Assembly: GCA_038253945.1 (NCBI GenBank)
Contig: JBBSGR010000008.1
Location: forward strand, 54,336-118,335
Direction of reading: 5' to 3'
Source: JBBRYW01 sp038253945
Lineage (GTDB): Bacteria > Actinomycetota > Thermoleophilia > Gaiellales > Gaiellaceae
Length of the DNA stretch: 64,000 nt
Program-made: the position numbers and the translations under genes
In this document: positions 16,370 through 25,792 of the stretch, in pieces
How the letters are laid out: each line of letters begins with the position of its first letter
How positions within the stretch are numbered: the first letter of the stretch is position 1
The notes under the pieces: model-generated
Seen by the model: only the letters and a program-made list of their open reading frames with translations
Database searches by the model: none
Told to the model about the DNA's origin: nothing

Positions 16370-17385
16370 GCTCCGAGACGACCGCCCACCCGGAGACGCC
16401 TCCGCAGGTCGCCGCCCCGGACAGCCGCTTCCGGCAGGGGCGACGTCTGCTCGGCGACAACCCCGCCATCGCCTTGACGTTCGTCTTCGTCGCGCTCTTC
16501 GTCGCGACCGACATCATCAACCGGGCGCAGGAGGGCCGGCCGTTCCTCACTCTGGCGCAGGTGTCGACGACCTTGCTGTTCGCGGCCGTCCTGGGGCTGC
16601 TCTCGGCGGGGCAGACGCTCGTGATGCTGACCGGCGGGGTCGACCTCTCCGTCGCGACGACCGCGACGGCGGCTGCCTTCATGATCTCGAGCTACGGGGC
16701 ACACGGGTCGCTCGTCGCCATCCTGATCGCGCTCGGGGTCGGCCTCGGCGTCGGGGTCGTCAACGGCTCGGGCGTCGCCGTGTTCCGCGTGAACCCGTTG
16801 ATCATGACCCTCGGCATCTCGACGGTCACGCTCGGGCTCCTAACGGTGTACAGCCAGCACCGCTTCGCCTCGCTGGTGCCTTCGTTCGTCAACAAGATGG
16901 GCTCGGAGCGGTTCTTCAAGTACATCCCCTACGACCTGTTCGTCTGGGCGCCTGTGGCCGCGCTGATCATTCTCGGCCTGCGCTACAGCGGGATCGGGCG
17001 CATGATCTACGCGGTCGGCGACAACCCGGCCGCATGCCGGCTCGCTGGCGTTCGCACGTGGCAGATCCTCCTCTTCGTCTACGCAGCCTGCGGCATCCTC
17101 TCGGCGGCGGCCGGGATCCTGCTCGTGGGCTTCAACGATGCGGCCGACCTGGCGATCGCGGGACCGTTCCTGCTCCCCTCCGTCGCGGCGGTCGTGATCG
17201 GGGGGACGTCGATCTTCGGCGGCGCCGGCGGCTACAGCGGGACGATACTCGGCGCGCTGATTCTGACCGTCCTCGACTCGCTGCTGACCATTCTCAACGC
17301 CTCGCCTGCACTCAAGCAGATGCTGTACGGCGCGATCATCCTCGCGCTGGCCGCGCTCTACGCGCGAGCCGTCTCGAGCGACTGA
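16366..17385 (+). CDS. Ribose-type ABC importer permease 2
   Basis: A 339-residue RbsC-like permease. Blocks include MLTGGVDLSVATTATAAAF, VGDNPAACRLAGVRTWQILL and VAAVVIGGTSIFGGAGGYSG. ATG 16366 overlaps the TGA of permease 1 (ATGA). It ends the operon; it faces the minus-strand MoxR/VWA unit across about 130 bp. Confidence 0.93.
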   Translation: MSSETTAHPETPPQVAAPDSRFRQGRRLLGDNPAIALTFVFVALFVATDIINRAQEGRPFLTLAQVSTTLLFAAVLGLLSAGQTLVMLTGGVDLSVATTATAAAFMISSYGAHGSLVAILIALGVGLGVGVVNGSGVAVFRVNPLIMTLGISTVTLGLLTVYSQHRFASLVPSFVNKMGSERFFKYIPYDLFVWAPVAALIILGLRYSGIGRMIYAVGDNPAACRLAGVRTWQILLFVYAACGILSAAAGILLVGFNDAADLAIAGPFLLPSVAAVVIGGTSIFGGAGGYSGTILGALILTVLDSLLTILNASPALKQMLYGAIILALAALYARAVSSD

Positions 17386-17389
17386 CGGC

Positions 17390-17482
17390 TCAGCCGACGG
17401 GGCTCAAGCCCAGCAGGAACAAGAGGGCGACGATCGAGACGATCACGCCGACGGCGACACCGATGGCGACGGGAAGCTCCAC
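17390..17482 (-). CDS. Possible 30-residue hydrophobic peptide
   Basis: A short frame from GTG encodes about 30 residues, with an almost entirely hydrophobic central stretch (VAIGVAVGVIVSIVALLFLL). It lies 35 bp after the VWA gene on the same strand. A single transmembrane peptide is plausible, but no clear ribosome binding site is seen and chance cannot be excluded. Confidence 0.35.
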   Translation of the reverse strand: MELPVAIGVAVGVIVSIVALLFLLGLSPVG

Positions 17483-17517
17483 GGCGCAAACGTAACACGG
17501 GGGGCGGTCGGCACTGC

Positions 17518-18597
17518 CTAGAGCGCTGACAGCTCGACCGCGAGGGCCTCGAGGCTCGCGAGGTTGTGGCCGCTGGCGAAGGAATCAATGTGCGGGAGCG
17601 CCGCCCGCATGCCGCGGGCGAGCGGCTCGTAGCGCGGGTGCTCACGCAGCGGGTTGAGCCAGACGACGCGGTAGGCGAGCCTGGAGAGGCGTTCCATCTG
17701 ATCCCCCAGCAGGACTGGATCGCCCACGTCGAGGCCGTCCGAGCAGATCACGACCACCGCTCCGCGGGCAACGCCGCCGTGTCCCGCTCCGTCGAGCAGC
17801 CGCTCGAGAGCCTCTCCGATGCGCGTGCCCCCGTCCCAGTCCACGACGTGAGCTGCCGCGCGGTCGAGTGCCTCCTCTGGGCTCGCCACGTCGAGGGCGC
17901 GCGTGAGACGCGTCAGGCGCGTGCTGAAGCAAAAGGCCTCGAAGCGCCGGTCGGCGCGCAGCGCGGCGTGGGCAAAGACGAGCAGCGCTCGTGAGTAGGA
18001 AGCCATCGAGCCCGAGACGTCCAGGACGAGCACGAGGCGTCGGCGCCGCCGGCGCCGCTCACGCCATGCGCGCTCGAGCGGCTCCCCCCCGGTACGGAAC
18101 GAGCGGCGCAGCGTGCGCCGCAGGTCGGGCGCTCCTGCGGCGGAGGGTCCGCGCCGCCGGGAGCGCCGCCGCGGGATCGTGACCGCGACTCGCTTCATCA
18201 GCTCGGCGAGTTGCGCCAGCTCAGCCGGCGAGCAGCGCGCGAAGCTCTTGGTGCGGAGGAGCTCGGTGCGACTCGCGAGCGAGCCGCCGCGCTGGCCAGG
18301 GTCCTCAGCCACCGTGACCGCGCGGCGTTGCGTGGCTGGGCCGGGTCTGCTGCCCGGCCGCGGCGGTCTGCGAGGATGATCGACCCGACCGGTCCCGAAG
18401 AAGCTCGAGAAGAGCCGGTCGTAGATCTCGGCATGCTCCCGGCTGCCGAGGAGCGTCGCGCGGCCCACCCAGTAGAGCTCCTCGGGAGCAAGCGCAGCAG
18501 CCCGGCAGAAGCTCGCGATTCGATCCGTGCCGACCGGGACTCCCGAGGCCCGGAGGCTGCGGCCGAAGTCGGTCAGTCGCGCGAGCAGCTCGGTCAC
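17518..18597 (-). CDS. CoxE-like VWA-domain protein
   Basis: A 359-residue protein. The C-terminal von Willebrand A domain carries the metal-ion-dependent adhesion motif DVSGSMASYS, with FCFSTRLTRLTRAL and DWDGGTRIGEAL downstream; the middle is very Arg-rich (ERRRRRRRLVLV). This matches CoxE-like partners of MoxR ATPases, which help mature or insert the cofactor of molybdenum hydroxylases. GTG 18597 overlaps the stop of the MoxR gene (GTGA). Being divergent to the hydroxylase operon supports that role. Confidence 0.9.
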   Translation of the reverse strand: MTELLARLTDFGRSLRASGVPVGTDRIASFCRAAALAPEELYWVGRATLLGSREHAEIYDRLFSSFFGTGRVDHPRRPPRPGSRPGPATQRRAVTVAEDPGQRGGSLASRTELLRTKSFARCSPAELAQLAELMKRVAVTIPRRRSRRRGPSAAGAPDLRRTLRRSFRTGGEPLERAWRERRRRRRRLVLVLDVSGSMASYSRALLVFAHAALRADRRFEAFCFSTRLTRLTRALDVASPEEALDRAAAHVVDWDGGTRIGEALERLLDGAGHGGVARGAVVVICSDGLDVGDPVLLGDQMERLSRLAYRVVWLNPLREHPRYEPLARGMRAALPHIDSFASGHNLASLEALAVELSAL

Positions 18598-19460
18598 GAG
18601 AGGAGCTCGGGCAGCGCGTCCGAGACCCGGCGGAGATCCTCCCGGTTCTTGACGGCCCAGCCGAGTGTCGCGCGCGCGGCCCCGACGTTCAGGCCGTCCG
18701 CCCCCAGCAGCCCGAGCGCCTGTGTCCAGTCGATCGCCTCCGCCGCGCCGGGCGGTTTCACCAGATCCATCGCGCGCAGCCGCTCCACCGCGAGCGCCAC
18801 CGAACGGGCGAGCGCCTCCGAGGCCCCCGGAGCGCGGAGTCGGATGATCTCGATCTCCCGCTCGAGCTCGGGGAAGTCGATCCAGTGGTAGAGACACCGG
18901 CGCTTCAGTGCGTCGTGAAGCTCCCGGGTCCGATTCGACGTGATCACGACCGCAGGGGGCTCGTCGGCTGCGATCGTGCCCAGCTCGGGGATGGTGACGC
19001 TGAAGTCGGACAGCACCTCGAGCAGGAAAGCCTCGAACTCGTCGTCGGCGCGGTCGAGCTCGTCGATCAGGAGCACGGCGCTCGTTCCGGCGCGGATCGC
19101 CCTGAGCAGAGGCCGCTCGAGCAGGAATTCCGGCCCGTAGAGCTGCATCACGCGCCGATCGGGCTCGACCTCGCCCGTCTGGAGCGAGCGCGCGTAGAGG
19201 AGCTGCCGGGAGTAATCCCACTCGTAGAGCGCTTGCCCGGCGTCGATTCCCTCGTAGCACTGAAGGCGGATCAGGTTCGCCCCGAGCAAGCGCGCGAGCG
19301 TCTTGGCGACCTCGGTCTTGCCCACGCCAGCCTCGCCCTCGAGTAGGAGTGGCCGTCGCATCGCCAGGGCGAGAAAGACAGCCGTCGCAAGGCCCTCGTC
19401 AGGCAGGTAGGCCTCACGCTCGAGCGCTCCCCGAAGCTCCTCCACCGAGGCGAAGGTCAC
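18594..19460 (-). CDS. MoxR-family AAA+ ATPase (CoxD-like)
   Basis: A 288-residue AAA+ ATPase of the MoxR group: Walker A LEGEAGVGKTEVAKTLA, Walker B VLLIDELDRADDEFEAFLLE, sensor 1 VVITSNRTRELHDALKRRC. CoxD-type members act as chaperones that activate the active site of CO dehydrogenase-like enzymes. It is followed, with overlap, by its VWA partner and faces the XdhC/Cox operon across 88 bp. Confidence 0.92.
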   Translation of the reverse strand: MTFASVEELRGALEREAYLPDEGLATAVFLALAMRRPLLLEGEAGVGKTEVAKTLARLLGANLIRLQCYEGIDAGQALYEWDYSRQLLYARSLQTGEVEPDRRVMQLYGPEFLLERPLLRAIRAGTSAVLLIDELDRADDEFEAFLLEVLSDFSVTIPELGTIAADEPPAVVITSNRTRELHDALKRRCLYHWIDFPELEREIEIIRLRAPGASEALARSVALAVERLRAMDLVKPPGAAEAIDWTQALGLLGADGLNVGAARATLGWAVKNREDLRRVSDALPELLS

Positions 19461-19548
19461 GCACCCATCCTAGTCTCCCCGTTCCGGGACACTGGCACGC
19501 GGGTATATCCTCGGGACCTGGCTCGTCACGAGCCTCGGAGGAGTCGCC

Positions 19549-20574
19549 GTGAGGAACGTACTGCCCATCCTCGAGCGCTGGATTGCGGACGGCGTGCGGG
19601 TCGCGACCGCGACGGTCGTCAAGATCGAGCGCTCGGCGCCGCGCGGTCCCGGTGCCGTCCTCGCGGTGTCGGAGAGCGGCGAGGTGGCCGGCTCGGTCAC
19701 CGGCGGCTGCGTCGAGCCGGCCGTGTACGAGGAGGCGCGCGAGGTGCTCGCCGGCGGTGAGCCTCGGCTTCGCACCTACGGGATCGCAGACGACCAGGCC
19801 TTCGAGGTCGGCCTGCCATGCGGCGGCACCGTCCACATCTTCATCGACCGGCTCGAGAATGCTCTCGTCGAGCCGCTCGTGGAAGCCCTCCGGGAGGAGC
19901 GTCCAGTCGCGCTGACGGTCCCCGTGTCCGGCCCGGGTGTTGGAGACAAGCGATTGCTCTACCTCGACGAAGAGGTGAACGGAAGCGTGCCGTCCGAGGC
20001 CCGGGCGCTGCTCGCGCGCGGAGAGACGGGCCTCGTGACGAAGGGCGAAGAGCAGATCTTCGTCTCCTCCTTCGCGCCGCGCCCCAACCTGTACGTCTTC
20101 GGCGCCGTCGACCACGCGGCGGCTGTCGCCAGGATCGGTCGCTTCCTCGGCTTCCGGGTCACGGTCTGCGATGCCCGCTCGAGGTTCGCGACCCCCGAGC
20201 GCTTCCCCGACGTGGACGAGCTCGTCGTCGACTGGCCGGACCGGTTCCTCGAAGCGGCGCCTGTCGACGAGCGGACCGCGATCTGCGTGCTCACGCACGA
20301 CCACAAGTTCGACATCCCGCTGCTCAAGGTGGCTCTTCGCACCTCGGCTGGCTACGTCGGTGCCATGGGCAGCCGCCGCACGAATGCGGAGCGCGCAGAA
20401 CGACTGACGGAAGAGGGCGTGTCGGAGGACGAGCTCGGGCGCCTGCACGCTCCGATCGGCCTCGACATCGGCTCGCGAAGTCCGGAGGAGGTCGCGATCG
20501 CGATCGCCGCCGAGATCGTCGCCGTGGCGCACGGCAAGACGGCGCGGCCTGGACGAGGAGTGCCCGTCGCCTGA
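19549..20574 (+). CDS. XdhC/CoxI-family molybdenum-cofactor maturation protein
   Basis: A 341-residue protein. The N-terminal XdhC/CoxI domain has [32 protein letters not shown] and [13 protein letters not shown]. The C-terminal Rossmann region has [19 protein letters not shown] and [17 protein letters not shown]. XdhC proteins bind and deliver sulfurated molybdenum cofactor to xanthine-dehydrogenase-family enzymes. GTG 19549 is preceded by GGAGG. Its TGA shares one base with the ATG of the next gene. Confidence 0.92.
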   Translation: MRNVLPILERWIADGVRVATATVVKIERSAPRGPGAVLAVSESGEVAGSVTGGCVEPAVYEEAREVLAGGEPRLRTYGIADDQAFEVGLPCGGTVHIFIDRLENALVEPLVEALREERPVALTVPVSGPGVGDKRLLYLDEEVNGSVPSEARALLARGETGLVTKGEEQIFVSSFAPRPNLYVFGAVDHAAAVARIGRFLGFRVTVCDARSRFATPERFPDVDELVVDWPDRFLEAAPVDERTAICVLTHDHKFDIPLLKVALRTSAGYVGAMGSRRTNAERAERLTEEGVSEDELGRLHAPIGLDIGSRSPEEVAIAIAAEIVAVAHGKTARPGRGVPVA

Positions 20575-21185
20575 TGCGAATCGAGAGCTCCTTTCACGTT
20601 CCGGCTACGCCGGAGACGGTTTGGGACCTGCTGATGGACGTACCGCGCGTGATCGGCTGCATGCCGGGCGCGGAGCTGACGGAGGTCGTCGACGAGACGA
20701 CGTGGAAGGCCAAGGTCAAGGTCAAGCTGGGGCCGATCGGGCTCACCTTCGCGACCGACGTGAAAAGGGACGAGGCCGACTCCACGGCGCGTCGCGCGCG
20801 GCTCTCGGCGAGGGCGCGCGAGGTGCGAGGGCGAGGGGCGGGCCAGGCCGCGATCGAGTCGGCTCTGACGCCGGTGGACGGCGGCACGAACGTCGACATC
20901 GTCACCGACCTGACGCTCTCGGGCACCGTGGCGCAGTACGGGCGCGGCATGGTGGAGGACGTCTCCTCTCAGCTCGTCGGACGCTTTGCCGACTGTCTGC
21001 AGGAGCAGCTGACGGCGCAACCGGAGGAGGCCGCGCCTGCGGAACCTCGCGGGCCTCAGCCTGTGACGCCGCGAACGGCCCGGCCGGTGGGCGGGCTCTC
21101 CCTGGCGCTGGGGGCGCTTGCGCGTTCGGCCGGCCGCTCCCTCCGCCTACTCGAACAATGGATCAAGGAAAGGAGGCCGCGATGA
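20574..21185 (+). CDS. CoxG-like SRPBCC protein
   Basis: A 203-residue protein. The SRPBCC domain starts [20 protein letters not shown], with [10 protein letters not shown] and [11 protein letters not shown], the usual CoxG signature; a Pro/Ala-rich linker and a short C-terminal segment follow. CoxG proteins have been linked to membrane attachment of the hydroxylase. Here no long C-terminal membrane helix is obvious; the end is basic ([11 protein letters not shown]). ATG 20574 shares a base with the upstream stop, and its stop overlaps the CoxS start. Confidence 0.9.
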   Translation: MRIESSFHVPATPETVWDLLMDVPRVIGCMPGAELTEVVDETTWKAKVKVKLGPIGLTFATDVKRDEADSTARRARLSARAREVRGRGAGQAAIESALTPVDGGTNVDIVTDLTLSGTVAQYGRGMVEDVSSQLVGRFADCLQEQLTAQPEEAAPAEPRGPQPVTPRTARPVGGLSLALGALARSAGRSLRLLEQWIKERRPR

Positions 21186-21661
21186 GACGGGTCGAGATCA
21201 CCGTCAACGGGACGCGCCGGGAGGTGGACGTCGAGCCACGCGACCTGCTCGTCTACGTCCTGCGCGAGCAGCTCACCCTCACGGGGACGAACGTCGGGTG
21301 CGACACGACGACCTGCGGCGCCTGCACCGTTCTGCTCGACGGCAGGTCGGTCAAGGCGTGCACGGTGCTCGCCGTCCAGGCCGACGGCCGCGAGGTCACG
21401 ACGATCGAGGGCATCGCCCGAAACGGCGATCTGCACCCGCTCCAGCAGGCCTTCCACGAGCAGCATGCCCTGCAGTGCGGGTACTGCACACCGGGAATGA
21501 TCATGGCGGCGCTCGGCCTGATTCAGGAGAACGGCGAGCTTTCCGAGGAGGAGATCCGCGCGGGGCTCGAGGGAAACATGTGTCGCTGCACCGGTTACCA
21601 CAACATCGTCAAGGCGATCCAGCAGGCGGCCCGGCAGATGGGCTCGCCGGCGGCCGCGTGA
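21182..21661 (+). CDS. Molybdenum hydroxylase small subunit, two [2Fe-2S] clusters (CoxS-like)
   Basis: A 159-residue iron-sulfur subunit. The plant-ferredoxin-type cluster is held by Cys40, Cys45, Cys48 and Cys60 ([14 protein letters not shown]). The C-terminal cluster is held by Cys99, Cys102, Cys134 and Cys136 ([18 protein letters not shown]). All ligands are intact. It passes electrons from the molybdenum site to the FAD subunit. ATG 21182 overlaps the upstream TGA. Confidence 0.95.
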   Translation: MRRVEITVNGTRREVDVEPRDLLVYVLREQLTLTGTNVGCDTTTCGACTVLLDGRSVKACTVLAVQADGREVTTIEGIARNGDLHPLQQAFHEQHALQCGYCTPGMIMAALGLIQENGELSEEEIRAGLEGNMCRCTGYHNIVKAIQQAARQMGSPAAA

Positions 21662-21671
21662 GGAGGGTGAG

Positions 21672-24086
21672 ATGACAGAGGTAGCCGAGGACCTGAAGCA
21701 GGCCGAGCGCTACGTCGGCGGGGGCGTCCTGCGCAAGGAGGACCCCGAGCTCTTGACCGGCCAGGCCAACTTCGTCGACAACATCGTGCTGTCGGGGATG
21801 GTCTGGGTCGGCATCGCGCGGAGCCCGTTCGCGCATGCCCGCATCAACGGCGTCGATCTCTCGCGGGTGCGCGAGCTGCCGGGGGTCGTCGCCGCCTGGA
21901 GCGGCGAGGACCTGGCGGACGAGTGGGCGGCCGCCCTACCGTGCGCGTGGCCGATCTCGACTACGAGCTTCCCGACACCGACCGACGAGGACCCGCGGAT
22001 GCCGGACCACTGGCCGGTCGCGAAGGACAAGGCGCGCTTCGCGGGCGACGCCGTCGCGGTGGTCGTGGCGGAGAGCCGCGCCGCCGTCAAGGACGCGCTC
22101 GAGGCGGTCGAGGCCGACCTGGAGCCGCTCGACCACGTGCTCTCGCTCGACGAGGCACTCGCCGACGGCGCGCCGCTCGTCCACGACGAGCTCGGCTCGA
22201 ACGAGTGCTACACGTGGACGCTCGCGAACGAGGAGGTGGACCGCGTCTTCTCCGAGGCGCCGGTGGTCGTCAAGGAGAGCTACTGGCACCCGCGCCTGAT
22301 CCCGAACGCGATCGAGCCGAGAGGAGTCGTCGTCCAGCCGGCACCCGCCCAGGGCGAGTTCACGATCTGGTCGGCGACGCAGATCCCGCACATCCTCAAG
22401 ATCACGCTCAGCCTCACCATGGGGATCGCGGAGACGAAGCTCCGCGTGATCGCTCCGGACGTCGGCGGCGGCTTCGGCTCGAAGCTGAACGTCTACGCCG
22501 AGGAGGCGATCTGCATGGCGGTTGCGCGGCGGCTCCGAGTCCCGGTCAAGTGGATCGAGGAGCGCTCGGAGAACTACCTGGCGACGATCCACGGCCGCGG
22601 CGTCTCGCAGGAGATGGAGGTCGCAGCCGACGAGGAGGGCAAGCTGCTAGGCGTCCGGGCACGGCTGGTCGCGGACTTCGGCGCCTACCTCCAGCTCGTC
22701 ACGCCCGGAATCCCGATTCTCGGCGCCTTCCTCTACGGGGGCGTCTACGACCCGGGGGCCTACTTCTTCGAGTGCAAGGGCGTCTTCACCAACAAGACGC
22801 CGACGGACGCCTACCGCGGCGCCGGCCGCCCGGAGGCCACCTATGCGATCGAGCGGATCATGGACGCCCTCGCCCGGCGGCTGAACAAGGACCCGGCCGA
22901 GCTTCGGCGGCTCAACTTCATTCCGCCCTTCGACGAGCCGAGGCAGGTTGCCTCGGGCCTGCAGTTCGACTCCGGTGACTACGGGCGCACGCTCGACAAG
23001 GCGCTCGAGCTCGCCGGCTACGAGGATCTACGGGCAGAGCAGGCGGCCCGGAGGGAGCGCGGCGAGACGAAGCAGCTTGGAATCGGCCTCTGCACCTACA
23101 TCGAGATGTGCGGGCTCGCGCCGTCGCAGGTTCTGGCGGCGCTGCGCTACGGAGCCGGAGGGTGGGACGCCGCCACGATCCGCTGCCACCCGACCGGCAA
23201 GGTGACCGTCGTCACGGGGACGTCTCCCCACGGGCAGGGCCACGTCACGTCCTGGGCGCAGATCACGGCCGACGAGCTCGGCGTCCCGTTCGACGACGTC
23301 GAGGTGCTGCACGGCGACACGGCGGTCTCCCCGCTCGGCATGGACACGTACGGCAGCCGCAGTCTCTCGGTCGGCGGCACCGCCCTCTTCAACGCGGCGC
23401 AGAAGATCGTCGCCAAGGCGAAGACGATCGCAGCGCACGAGCTGGAGGTCGCCGAGGACGACCTCGACTACTCGGGTGGCAAGTTCCAGGTGAAGGGCGT
23501 GCCCGACAAGACGAAGTCGATTCCCGAGATCGCCTTCTCCGCGTGGACGGCGCACAGCCTGCCGGAGGGTGTCGAGCCGGGTCTCGAGGCGACCGCCGTC
23601 TACGACCCGCCCAACTTCACGTTCCCCTCCGGCGCGCACGTCTGCGCGCTCGAGATCGACACCGAGACGGGTGAGACGGCGATCTTGAAGTACGTTGCGG
23701 TCGACGACGTCGGCAACGTGATCAACCCGATGATCGTCGAGGGTCAGGTGCACGGTGGCGTCGCTCAGGGGATCGCCGAGGCGCTGTACGAAGAGGCGGT
23801 CTACGACGAGAGCGGGACGCTGCTAACGAGCTCGATGCACAGCTACCGCATTCCCTCCGCCGCGGAGCTGCCCCCGTTCCAGACCGATCGCACGGTCACG
23901 CCTTCGACGACGAACCCGATGGGCGTGAAGGGCGTGGGCGAGGCGGGGACGATCGCCGCACCCGCGGCGGTGATGAACGCCGTCATGGACGCGCTCCACG
24001 TGGAGGGCGTGACGAAGATCGACAAGCCCGCGACGCCGGAGCGCGTCTGGCGAGCGCTCCGCGAGGCGAAGGGAGGTGCCCGGTGA
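21672..24086 (+). CDS. Molybdenum hydroxylase large subunit, form II CoxL-like
   Basis: An 804-residue catalytic subunit of the xanthine dehydrogenase/aldehyde oxidase family. The active-site loop reads AYRGAGR, the form II type; the form I CO dehydrogenase hallmark AYxCSFR is absent. Other blocks: VGGGFGSKLNVYAEEA, GTSPHGQGHVTSWAQ, SRSLSVGGTALFNAA and the base glutamate in MGVKGVGEAGTIAAPAA. It binds the molybdopterin cofactor and hydroxylates an unknown substrate. The start is ATG 21672, after GGAGGGTGAG. The stop overlaps the GTG of the FAD subunit gene. Confidence 0.95.
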   Translation: MTEVAEDLKQAERYVGGGVLRKEDPELLTGQANFVDNIVLSGMVWVGIARSPFAHARINGVDLSRVRELPGVVAAWSGEDLADEWAAALPCAWPISTTSFPTPTDEDPRMPDHWPVAKDKARFAGDAVAVVVAESRAAVKDALEAVEADLEPLDHVLSLDEALADGAPLVHDELGSNECYTWTLANEEVDRVFSEAPVVVKESYWHPRLIPNAIEPRGVVVQPAPAQGEFTIWSATQIPHILKITLSLTMGIAETKLRVIAPDVGGGFGSKLNVYAEEAICMAVARRLRVPVKWIEERSENYLATIHGRGVSQEMEVAADEEGKLLGVRARLVADFGAYLQLVTPGIPILGAFLYGGVYDPGAYFFECKGVFTNKTPTDAYRGAGRPEATYAIERIMDALARRLNKDPAELRRLNFIPPFDEPRQVASGLQFDSGDYGRTLDKALELAGYEDLRAEQAARRERGETKQLGIGLCTYIEMCGLAPSQVLAALRYGAGGWDAATIRCHPTGKVTVVTGTSPHGQGHVTSWAQITADELGVPFDDVEVLHGDTAVSPLGMDTYGSRSLSVGGTALFNAAQKIVAKAKTIAAHELEVAEDDLDYSGGKFQVKGVPDKTKSIPEIAFSAWTAHSLPEGVEPGLEATAVYDPPNFTFPSGAHVCALEIDTETGETAILKYVAVDDVGNVINPMIVEGQVHGGVAQGIAEALYEEAVYDESGTLLTSSMHSYRIPSAAELPPFQTDRTVTPSTTNPMGVKGVGEAGTIAAPAAVMNAVMDALHVEGVTKIDKPATPERVWRALREAKGGAR

Positions 24087-24925
24087 TTCCCGCCCCGTTC
24101 GACTACGAGGTCGCCGACTCGCCCGAGCACGCGCTCGAGCTTCTCTCGAGTCACGGCGAGGAGGCCAAGATCCTCGCCGGCGGCCAGTCGCTGCTGCCGT
24201 TCATGAAGCTCCGGCTCGCCACACCTTCGGTGCTCGTCGACATCGGCCGGCTGCCCGGGCTCGACGGCGTGCGGGAGGAGGGCGATCGCATCGCGATCGG
24301 GGCGCTCGCCCGCCACGCCGACGTCGCGCACGACGACCTCGTCAAGCAGCATTGTCCGCTGCTCGCGAAGGCCGCGGGCGAGGTCGGCGATCCTCAGGTG
24401 CGGCACATGGGCACCGTTGGGGGCTCGGTCGCCCACGGCGATCCCGCCTCGGACATCCCGACCGTCCTGACCTGCCTGGATGCCGAGCTCGTCGTACTGG
24501 GATCCTCCGGCGAGCGGACGATCCCGGCAGGAGAATTCTTTCACGGCGCGTTCGAGACGGGGCTCGAGCCCGACGAGCTCTTGACGGAGATCCGCGTGCC
24601 GAAGCTGTCGGATGTGGGGTGGTCGTACCTGAAGTTCCATCCGCGGGCCCAGGACTGGGCGATCGTCGGCGTGGCCGTCGTCGTGGAGCGCTCGAACGGC
24701 GACGTGACCCGCGCCGCCGTCTCGCTCACGAACATGGGGCAGACGCCGCTCCGGGCAACTGCTGTCGAGCAGGCGCTCGTCGGTGGGGAGGACTTCGCGG
24801 CGGCTTCGCAATTCGCGGCGGAGGGGACGAACCCGGTCAGCGACCCGTTCGCGAGCGCGGAGTACCGGCGCTACCTGGCGCCCGTTCTCGTGCGCCGAGC
24901 GCTCGAGGAGGCGATGCCCGGCTAG
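24083..24925 (+). CDS. Molybdenum hydroxylase FAD subunit (CoxM-like)
   Basis: A 280-residue FAD-binding subunit. FAD-contact motifs AKILAGGQSLLPFMKLRL and MGTVGGSVAHGDPASDIP are intact. It passes electrons from the iron-sulfur subunit to an acceptor. The order S-L-M seen here differs from the M-S-L order of the classical form I operon. GTG 24083 overlaps the CoxL stop (GTGA). Confidence 0.94.
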   Translation: MIPAPFDYEVADSPEHALELLSSHGEEAKILAGGQSLLPFMKLRLATPSVLVDIGRLPGLDGVREEGDRIAIGALARHADVAHDDLVKQHCPLLAKAAGEVGDPQVRHMGTVGGSVAHGDPASDIPTVLTCLDAELVVLGSSGERTIPAGEFFHGAFETGLEPDELLTEIRVPKLSDVGWSYLKFHPRAQDWAIVGVAVVVERSNGDVTRAAVSLTNMGQTPLRATAVEQALVGGEDFAAASQFAAEGTNPVSDPFASAEYRRYLAPVLVRRALEEAMPG

Positions 24926-24967
24926 CAAAGGGGCGCTTGCCCCGGCCAAGCGGTAGATTCCCGCCTC

Positions 24968-25792
24968 ATGTCCCAGGCGTCGCAGGCGGCAGCGAAGGGC
25001 CGGACCGAGCTGGGGCAGTCCCTACTGGAGGTGAGCCACGTCCGGCTCGGCTACTGGGGACGTGAGGGCTTCGACATCGCTGTCGCTGACGTCAGCTTCA
25101 GCGTCGAGCCTCGGGAGAAGTGCGTCCTGATCGGTCCCTCCGGCTGCGGGAAGTCGACCCTGTTGAAGGCCATAGCCGGTTTCGTGCCGCTTGCGGGCGG
25201 CTCGATCCACATGGCCGGGCGCGACTCGCTGAGCCCGGGGCCGGACCGCGCCGTCGTCTTCCAAGAGTTCGATCAGCTCTTTCCCTGGCGCACGGTGCTG
25301 GGCAACGTCGCTTATCCGCTCCGGGTCAACGGCACCCGGCGGGCGGACGCCGAGGCGAAGGCGCGCTCGTTCCTCGAGTTGACGGGCCTCTCGCGCGCGC
25401 TCGACCGCTATCCCCACCAGCTGTCGGGCGGGATGAAGCAGCGCGTCGCGATCGCACGCGCGCTCGCGCTCGAGCCGGTCATCCTGCTGATGGACGAGCC
25501 GTTCGGCAGCCTCGACGCGCTCACCCGCGCACGGCTGCAGAGAGAGCTGAACGAGATCGTGGCCCGCACCGAGGTGACCGTTCTCTTCGTGACGCACTCG
25601 ATCGACGAGGCGCTCGTCGTCGGCGACCGCGTCGTCGTGCTGGCGAACGCGCCTTCGACCGTAGAGGAAGTCGCAGATGTGCGCGACGTCGGCCCGCCCG
25701 ATTCAGCGGCCTACGCCGAGATGCGACGCCACCTTCGCCGGCTGCTCGCCGCCCAGGGGGAGGAGGTCGACGAGGATGCGGTCTTCGTCTAG
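24968..25792 (+). CDS. NitT/TauT-type ABC importer ATPase
   Basis: A 274-residue single-domain ATPase with Walker A GPSGCGKSTLLKAIAG, Q-loop VFQEFDQLFPWRTV, signature HQLSGGMKQRVAIARAL, Walker B ILLMDEPFGSLDAL and the switch His in VTHSIDEAL. The FPWRTV segment is typical of nitrate/sulfonate/taurine importers. ATG 24968 is 8 nt after TAGATT (24954-24959), so a leaderless internal promoter may serve the transporter separately from the hydroxylase. It overlaps the permease gene by 17 bp. Confidence 0.93.
   Translation: MSQASQAAAKGRTELGQSLLEVSHVRLGYWGREGFDIAVADVSFSVEPREKCVLIGPSGCGKSTLLKAIAGFVPLAGGSIHMAGRDSLSPGPDRAVVFQEFDQLFPWRTVLGNVAYPLRVNGTRRADAEAKARSFLELTGLSRALDRYPHQLSGGMKQRVAIARALALEPVILLMDEPFGSLDALTRARLQRELNEIVARTEVTVLFVTHSIDEALVVGDRVVVLANAPSTVEEVADVRDVGPPDSAAYAEMRRHLRRLLAAQGEEVDEDAVFV

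Noticed and set aside
21672..24086. True (form I) aerobic CO dehydrogenase
   Set aside because: The active-site loop is AYRGAGR (form II) and the gene order is S-L-M; the form I motif AYxCSFR is missing.
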